A stretch of 17,878 nt of DNA from Methylophilaceae bacterium (lineage in GTDB: Bacteria; Pseudomonadota; Gammaproteobacteria; Burkholderiales; Methylophilaceae), in contig JANYIK010000116.1 in assembly GCA_025362115.1 (NCBI GenBank), forward strand, positions 1 through 17,878. The letters run 5' to 3'. Below are positions 13,270 to 17,878 of the stretch, one piece after another. Below the pieces are notes generated by a model, which was given only the letters and a program-made list of their open reading frames with translations, ran no database searches and had not been told where the DNA came from. A program made the translations under genes and the position numbers. How positions within the stretch are numbered: position 1 is the first letter of the stretch; each line of letters starts with the position of its first letter.

Positions 13270-14120
13270 GGTTTCAAGGTGAGGGCGAGTTCGTAAAGGG
13301 TGTTCTTTTTGATTCCCGTGATGTCTGCCGCCAATTTTACCGCTTGTTTGAGCGGAAGTTCAGCAAGTAATAACTCCAGCGTGCGCCGTGCTTCCGGGCT
13401 GATGGCCTGCTCATCCTTGACCGGTGCGCCTTCCACCAGCAACACGAACTCCCCGCGTTGCTGGTTAGGGTCGGCCTGTAGCCAAGCCAGCGCTTCGCCC
13501 AGCGGACATTGGTAGATGGTCTCAAAGGTCTTGGTGAGTTCACGGGCAAAGGTGATCTGCCTCTCACCGCCCAGTACCGCGGCGAAGTCGGCCACGCTTT
13601 CCAGCACGCGGTGCGGTGCTTCGTAGAACACCAGCGTGGCAGGCACGTCGCTAATAGCTTCCAGCACTTGTTTACGATGGGAAGATTTTGCGGGCAGGAA
13701 ACCGATGAACAGGAATCGTGGCATGAGCAGGCCGGAAGCCGATAAGGCGGTAATGGCTGCGTTGGCGCCGGGAATGGGTACGACCTTGACGCCCGCCTGA
13801 CGTGCCAGATTGACCAGCAGCGCGCCGGGGTCTGAAATAGCGGGAGTGCCGGCATCCGAAATCAACGCTACCGATTGACCGACTTGTAATTGGGCGATGA
13901 GCTTTTCGCCAGCCGTACGCTCGTTATGCTCATGTAACGCGGTAAGTTTGGTCTGGATGCCGAAATGGCCGAGCAGGGTGGCGCTGTGGCGCGTGTCTTC
14001 CGCAGCAATCACGTCCACCGAATTGAGGATTTCCAGCGCCCGCAGGGTAATATCCTGCAAGTTTCCAATCGGCGTGGCAACCACATATAATGTGCCGCTA
14101 TGACCCAAAGACTGATTCAA
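13266..14120 (-). CDS. rsmI: 16S rRNA (cytidine-1402-2'-O)-methyltransferase RsmI
   Basis: SAM-dependent 2'-O-methyltransferase that modifies C1402 in the decoding centre of 16S rRNA. The 284 residues match the tetrapyrrole-methylase fold of RsmI: VATPIGNLQDITLRA (14-28), AAEDTRHS (39-46), LISDAGTPAISDPG (86-99), PIPGANAAITALSASG (115-130) and LVFYEAPHRVLES (163-175). The start is a TTG at 14120; no ATG or GTG lies between it and the conserved GTLYVVATP, and AAAGG lies ten bases upstream. This 5' end overlaps the divergent lpoA-like gene by 21 bases. Divergence from lpoA-yraN is the order also seen in E. coli. Confidence 0.95.
   Translation of the reverse strand: MNQSLGHSGTLYVVATPIGNLQDITLRALEILNSVDVIAAEDTRHSATLLGHFGIQTKLTALHEHNERTAGEKLIAQLQVGQSVALISDAGTPAISDPGALLVNLARQAGVKVVPIPGANAAITALSASGLLMPRFLFIGFLPAKSSHRKQVLEAISDVPATLVFYEAPHRVLESVADFAAVLGGERQITFARELTKTFETIYQCPLGEALAWLQADPNQQRGEFVLLVEGAPVKDEQAISPEARRTLELLLAELPLKQAVKLAADITGIKKNTLYELALTLKP
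14062..14091 (+). promoter_or_regulatory. Promoter of the lpoA-like gene, predicting a leaderless mRNA
   Basis: A perfect -10 TATAAT at 14086-14091 follows TTTCCA (14062-14067, four of six matches to TTGACA) by 18 bases. Transcription would start near 14098, two bases before the ATG at 14100. An in-frame TAA at 14088-14090 with no alternative start codon after it rules out a longer protein, and no Shine-Dalgarno sequence precedes the ATG. The promoter lies inside the rsmI coding region. Confidence 0.6.
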
Positions 14121-15839
14121 GGATTCATTGCCTTTCTGTTGCTGTTGGTGACGTTTTCGCCTGTTGCCCTTGCGGTGGATGCCGCGCTTGCCGACACCGT
14201 GATGGCTGACGCGAAGAAAATTGCCCCTTCTACAAAGGTCATAGTCAAGTCACCAGCGGCCAAGTCGCAAACACCCAAGCCACAAAAAACACCAGAACAA
14301 CATTATCTGGATGGCGCTGCTTGCCTGAACTTTGCCGATACCGCCTGTGCGCAGGTCGAACTTGCCTCGCTAAAACCGGCATCCGCTTACGCCAAGTTGC
14401 TACAGGGGCAAATTGCGCTGGCGAATGCGGATTTTGATACTACCCTGCGTTTGCTCATCCCCTTGCAGGCGGAAACGAGCTTACTCCCGCAAGCCCTCGT
14501 CAGTCTACACGCAAGCTTGGCGCGCGCCTATGAGCATCAGGAAAACACGCTACGCGCTTTGGAACAATACGTGAAGGTAGCAGAAATCAGCGATAGCGCC
14601 ACCAACCAAGCCAATATCTGGCGTTTAGTTTCCACTCAACCCAAAGAAGTGCTGCTGGAAATGCGCGGTGAGGGCAGTGATGCCACGGTGCAAGGCTGGG
14701 TAGATTTGGCGTTGGCGGCGAGCTACCCCGAGCGCCGTGAACGCAACATCGAGCAATGGCGCAGCGCATATCCGCAGCATCCGGCCAGCGCAGAACTGCT
14801 GGCAAGCATCACGGGTGCGGCCAAGGCCAAAGCAAAAACAAAAACTGCCGTGAATGGCAGCATCGCGCTATTGTTGCCGCTGGATTCACCCGTTTATGGC
14901 AGCGCAGCACAGGCGGTGCAGGCGGGGTTTATGGCGGCAATGACGGTAGATAATGTGAATAATCCCAGCGCGCCGCAGGTGCAGGTTTATGCAACTGGCA
15001 CACCGGAACAAACCCGCGCTGCCTACGCCAAGGCCGTGTCCGACGGCTCAACATGGGTGGTGGGGCCGCTGACACGCGACGAGGTGGGCAGCTTGCTAGC
15101 CGGAAACATTACCATTCCTACGCTGGCACTGAACCAGCCAGAAAATGAAATCAAACCGCAGGAACATCTGACTTTGTTTGGGCTTTCAGCAGAAAATGAA
15201 GCGCGGCAAATCGCGCAGATGGTACGTAATCGCGGCCTGCAAACCGCTCAGGTGATCGTAGCTGATTCGCCTTTAGCCAAGCGCGTAGCCAAAGCGTTTA
15301 TGGAAGAGTGGAAAGCCTTGCAGGGTAGCGTCACCATTGAACTCACCGTGACCAAATTCACCAATCCAGAACCCGCAAAACTGGCCGAACTCAAAGCCAC
15401 CAGTCTGGCCAATGCCGCCGACATGATATTTATAGCGGGCAACGCCAGCCAGGCCAAGACAATGCGGCCTTATCTGGATGCCGCTACACCCACTTACGGC
15501 ATTTCGCATTTGTATGACGGCGCGGCAAAGGGCTTGCAAAATATGGATTTGGTAGCAATACATTTTGTGGACATGCCGTGGATGCTAGAGCCTGATAACC
15601 CTGAATTTGCCAACTACCGTGGCGCTGCCGCGCAATTCAAGAGCGCAGATTTGCAGCGTTTATTCGCAATGGGCTTGGATGCCTATCGCCTATTGCCGCA
15701 CTTACAGGGGCAAGCCACCGGAAAAACCCTGTTAGATGGTGCCACCGGTGAAATTATTTTTGGCGAAACAGCACTCATTCGTGAGTTGCCCTTGGCTCAG
15801 TTCAGGCGTGACGGCGTTGCGCTAGAAAATGCTCCATGA
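14100..15839 (+). CDS. lpoA: LpoA-like penicillin-binding protein activator
   Basis: Homologue of LpoA/YraM, the envelope protein that stimulates PBP1a. The 579 residues comprise a signal peptide (1-25, core IAFLLLLVTFSPVALA), a helical TPR-like N-domain (about 65-245), an Ala/Lys-rich linker (about 239-250) and a periplasmic-binding-protein type I domain (about 253-575) opening with GSIALLLPLDSPVYG. Unlike classical LpoA there is no lipobox: no Cys lies near the signal peptide end, so it should be soluble and periplasmic, with likely cleavage after ALA25. It overlaps yraN by the ATGA junction. Context (rsmI divergent, yraN and dolP downstream) strongly supports orthology. Activation of a PBP in this organism is inferred. 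Confidence 0.87.
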   Translation: MTQRLIQGFIAFLLLLVTFSPVALAVDAALADTVMADAKKIAPSTKVIVKSPAAKSQTPKPQKTPEQHYLDGAACLNFADTACAQVELASLKPASAYAKLLQGQIALANADFDTTLRLLIPLQAETSLLPQALVSLHASLARAYEHQENTLRALEQYVKVAEISDSATNQANIWRLVSTQPKEVLLEMRGEGSDATVQGWVDLALAASYPERRERNIEQWRSAYPQHPASAELLASITGAAKAKAKTKTAVNGSIALLLPLDSPVYGSAAQAVQAGFMAAMTVDNVNNPSAPQVQVYATGTPEQTRAAYAKAVSDGSTWVVGPLTRDEVGSLLAGNITIPTLALNQPENEIKPQEHLTLFGLSAENEARQIAQMVRNRGLQTAQVIVADSPLAKRVAKAFMEEWKALQGSVTIELTVTKFTNPEPAKLAELKATSLANAADMIFIAGNASQAKTMRPYLDAATPTYGISHLYDGAAKGLQNMDLVAIHFVDMPWMLEPDNPEFANYRGAAAQFKSADLQRLFAMGLDAYRLLPHLQGQATGKTLLDGATGEIIFGETALIRELPLAQFRRDGVALENAP

Positions 15840-16177
15840 AAGGCGACGGCCTGGCAGCTGAAAAACTCGCCGCACAGTTTTTACAAGAGAACGGTTTGCG
15901 TTTATTGGAATCCAACTTTCGCTGCCGTTTTGGTGAAATTGACTTGATATTGCAAGATGGCAATGTCATTGTATTCACTGAAGTGCGTTTGCGCTCCAAC
16001 GCCAGTTTTGGCGGCGCTGCGGCCAGCATCACCAATACCAAGCAAGCCAAAATAATACGTACAGCAGAAGCTTATTTGCAACAACACAACAGCCGCGTAG
16101 CATGCCGTTTTGATGTGCTACTGTTGGACAATTTGGCGGGTACGCCACAATGGATAAAAAATGCTTTTGAAGCTTAA
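15836..16177 (+). CDS. yraN: YraN family (UPF0102) nuclease-like protein
   Basis: Small protein of the UPF0102/YraN family with a predicted endonuclease-like fold related to Holliday-junction resolvases; its role is unproven. The 113 residues have the family core NFRCRFGEIDLILQDG (27-42) and VIVFTEVRLR (44-53), giving candidate metal-binding residues E34, D36 and E49 with R51; most relatives read FVEVR, here FTEVR. The ATG overlaps the lpoA stop. The N-terminus is slightly shorter than usual, but no upstream alternative start would avoid a long overlap. diaA, which follows yraN in E. coli, is absent here and the dolP homologue comes next. Confidence 0.92.
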   Translation: MKGDGLAAEKLAAQFLQENGLRLLESNFRCRFGEIDLILQDGNVIVFTEVRLRSNASFGGAAASITNTKQAKIIRTAEAYLQQHNSRVACRFDVLLLDNLAGTPQWIKNAFEA

Positions 16178-16201
16178 CCAATTATTGAAAAGGAACAAAA
16201 C

Positions 16202-16774
16202 ATGCGCTTAATTCTCACTTTAGTCACTGCGACCATACTGGCCAGCGGCCTCACCGCTTGCGCACCAGTCATTGTTGGGGGCGCTGCCAGTGGCGGTTTG
16301 ATGGCGGCGGATCGACGCTCTTCTGGCGCTTTTGTGGATGATCAGACCATAGAGTTAAAGGCCGAAACCAAAATCAGCCGTGAGCTAGGTGACAAAGTGC
16401 ATGTCAACGTCACCAGTTACAACCGTAACGTGTTACTGACCGGAGAAGCCAAAGATGAAGCCAGCAAAGCCAAGGCCGAAGCCATTGCCAAAGGAATTGA
16501 AACCGTGAGTCACGTCAACAACGAATTGACCGTAGGCTTTATCAGCTCTATTAGCGACCGCGCCAATGACACCTATTTAACTTCCAAAGTGAAGACGCGC
16601 ATGGTGACTGAAAACCGCTTCCCCGCCAATCAAGTCAAGGTGGTAACTGAAGCTTCGGTAGTGTATTTGATGGGCTTGGTGTCCAAGAAAGAAGCGGATG
16701 ACGCTACAGAAATCACCCGTAGTACTGAGGGCGTAGCGAAAGTAGTGAAGATGTTTGAATATATTGAGAAATAG
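16202..16774 (+). CDS. dolP: BON-domain outer-membrane lipoprotein DolP/YraP
   Basis: Dual-BON-domain lipoprotein that in E. coli binds anionic phospholipid, localises to division sites and supports outer-membrane integrity. The 190 residues have a lipoprotein signal ending LTA-C20, a Gly/Ala-rich linker, BON domain 1 (about 48-115, VHVNVTSYNRNVLLTGEA) and BON domain 2 (about 122-190, TYLTSKVKTRMV and VVYLMGLV). Length and architecture match E. coli DolP (191). A strong AAAAGGAA ribosome binding site precedes the ATG. It follows yraN by 24 bases and converges with the tlpA-like gene, one base separating the two stop codons. Confidence 0.93.
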   Translation: MRLILTLVTATILASGLTACAPVIVGGAASGGLMAADRRSSGAFVDDQTIELKAETKISRELGDKVHVNVTSYNRNVLLTGEAKDEASKAKAEAIAKGIETVSHVNNELTVGFISSISDRANDTYLTSKVKTRMVTENRFPANQVKVVTEASVVYLMGLVSKKEADDATEITRSTEGVAKVVKMFEYIEK

Positions 16775-16775
16775 G

Positions 16776-17213
16776 CTACTGCATCAATTTCTCAACGGTT
16801 TGACGTGTAATCAAACCACGATGCAGCTTGACCAGTCTGCCTTGGGGGTTGTAGAGATAAGTGCTGGGTAGCACCTGTGCACTCCCAAATTGCTGGATGA
16901 CTTTTTCGTCACCTAACACGATGGGATAGCTCATCAGATTGTCGTCAACGAAATCGGTGACTTTTTTCCTACTTTCAAAATCCACGGCCACACCTATCAC
17001 AGCAAGATTCTTGTGGGTTTCCTGCAATGCTATCAAATCGGGAATCTCTTCGAGACAGGGCGGACACCAAGTCGCCCATAAATTGATCAGCACCCACTTG
17101 CCTTTGTAATCCGCCAGCTTGTGGTTTTTACCGCTGAGGTCGGTCAGATTGAAATCGTTAGCGCTGGCCACTGAACACACCAGCATCAGCAACAACGCGG
17201 CTAAGCGCTTCAT
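16776..17213 (-). CDS. TlpA/ResA-like periplasmic thioredoxin-fold protein
   Basis: Secreted thiol-disulfide oxidoreductase of the TlpA/ResA class, probably reducing periplasmic disulfides, for example in cytochrome c maturation. The 145 residues start with a Sec signal peptide (MKRLAALLLMLVCSVASA, cleavage near 18). The thioredoxin fold follows, with active site W49-C50-P-P-C53 and the cis-Pro of VLPSTYL at P116. The central acidic stretch PCLEEIPDL matches the helix following the active site in the TlpA/ResA class. It lies 3 bases after the rho stop on the same strand, without a clear ribosome binding site, so translation may be coupled to rho. The partner protein cannot be named. Confidence 0.87.
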   Translation of the reverse strand: MKRLAALLLMLVCSVASANDFNLTDLSGKNHKLADYKGKWVLINLWATWCPPCLEEIPDLIALQETHKNLAVIGVAVDFESRKKVTDFVDDNLMSYPIVLGDEKVIQQFGSAQVLPSTYLYNPQGRLVKLHRGLITRQTVEKLMQ

Positions 17214-17216
17214 TAT

Positions 17217-17878
17217 TTAGCCACGACGCATAGAGTCAAAAAATTCAGAGTTGTTTTTGGTGGCCTTAATTTTGTCCAGCAAGAACTCCATCGCTTCCAA
17301 GTCGTCCATCGGGTAGAGCAGCTTACGCAACACCCAGATTTTTTGCAGAATGTCCTTTTCAATCAACAGTTCTTCACGGCGAGTGCCAGATTTGTTGACG
17401 TTGATAGCAGGATACAAACGTTTCTCGGCCATACGGCGGTCAAGATGGATTTCCATATTGCCGGTACCCTTGAATTCTTCGTAGATCACGTCATCCATAC
17501 GTGAGCCGGTATCCACCAGGGCGGTGGCGATGATAGTGAGTGAGCCACCTTCTTCGATGTTCCGAGCCGCACCAAAAAAGCGTTTAGGGCGTTGCAGCGC
17601 GTTGGCATCTACACCACCCGTCAATACCTTGCCAGAGGCGGGGACGACTGTATTGTAAGCACGTGCTAACCGCGTAATCGAATCCAGCAAAATCACCACA
17701 TCTTTTTTATGCTCAACCAGACGCTTAGCCTTTTCCAACACCATTTCTGCCACTTGCACATGGCGCGTGGCGGGCTCGTCAAAGGTGGAGGCGACGACCT
17801 CGCCGCGCACGGTACGGGTCATTTCCGTCACTTCTTCTGGGCGTTCATCTATCAACAACACAATCAATTCAACGTCAG
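17217..17878 (-). CDS. rho: Transcription termination factor Rho (N-terminal half outside window)
   Basis: Hexameric RNA-dependent ATPase that terminates transcription. The frame is open to the window edge and reads DVELIVLLIDERPEEVTEM there, so the TTG at 17867 is internal. About 219 residues of a typical 419 are present: the ATPase domain with Walker B KDVVILLDSITRLARAYN, the Q-loop region GKVLTGGVDANALQRPKRFFG, the R-loop EEFKGTGNMEIHLDR and the C-terminal FFDSMRRG. The Walker A and N-terminal RNA-binding domains lie beyond the window. No terminator separates it from the tlpA-like gene. Confidence 0.97.
   Translation of the reverse strand, partial: DVELIVLLIDERPEEVTEMTRTVRGEVVASTFDEPATRHVQVAEMVLEKAKRLVEHKKDVVILLDSITRLARAYNTVVPASGKVLTGGVDANALQRPKRFFGAARNIEEGGSLTIIATALVDTGSRMDDVIYEEFKGTGNMEIHLDRRMAEKRLYPAINVNKSGTRREELLIEKDILQKIWVLRKLLYPMDDLEAMEFLLDKIKATKNNSEFFDSMRRG

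Noticed and set aside
13337..13855. 172-residue minus-strand ORF inside rsmI
   Set aside because: Same strand but a different frame from rsmI, whose own frame carries all family motifs; the product is Arg/Ser/Trp-rich frame-shift noise.
1..17878. CRISPR arrays, tRNA, rRNA, phage or transposase genes
   Set aside because: Looked for on both strands; no spaced direct repeats, tRNA-like cloverleafs or matching proteins were seen.

Overview
The window is a dense chromosomal stretch of a betaproteobacterium, most likely of the order Nitrosomonadales (Gallionella/Sideroxydans-like). The class rests on gene order (mreBCD-mrdA-rodA-rlpA-dat-ybeD-lipB, rpe-gph-trpE, rsmI divergent from lpoA-yraN-dolP, rho) and on protein character. 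The family is inference. Every gene except two small unrecognised ones belongs to a known housekeeping family. No rRNA, tRNA, CRISPR array, integrase or transposase was seen.

Region 1 (1-8136, all +) is a tightly packed cell-shape and lipoylation operon: the end of mreB, then mreC, mreD, mrdA (PBP2), rodA, rlpA, a D-amino acid transaminase, ybeD and lipB. Most junctions overlap or are a few bases apart. MreBCD, PBP2 and RodA form the elongasome, RlpA cleaves denuded glycan, the transaminase can supply D-amino acids for peptidoglycan, and YbeD/LipB belong to lipoate metabolism.

Region 2 (8214-11569, +) holds rpe, a small unrecognised lipoprotein, gph and trpE. The 119-base gph-trpE gap contains an unannotated 14-codon leader peptide with tandem Trp codons, a terminator-like hairpin and competing pairings: a trp attenuator.

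Region 3 (11570-12237) is the one accessory patch. It holds two palindromic repeats and then a short ORF on the minus strand bounded by integron-type ends: GTTAGGC directly before its start codon, and GCCTAAC plus an attC-like imperfect hairpin directly after its stop. I read it as a lone integron gene cassette, perhaps inserted at a secondary site. It lies where trpGDC would be expected after trpE.

Region 4 (12238-17878) has pyrC and rsmI on the minus strand, divergent from and overlapping an lpoA-like gene, followed by yraN and dolP on the plus strand. These converge, with one base between them, on a tlpA-like thioredoxin gene, which lies downstream of the truncated rho gene on the minus strand. 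lpoA has a perfect TATAAT only nine bases before its sole possible ATG, so it is probably transcribed without a leader.
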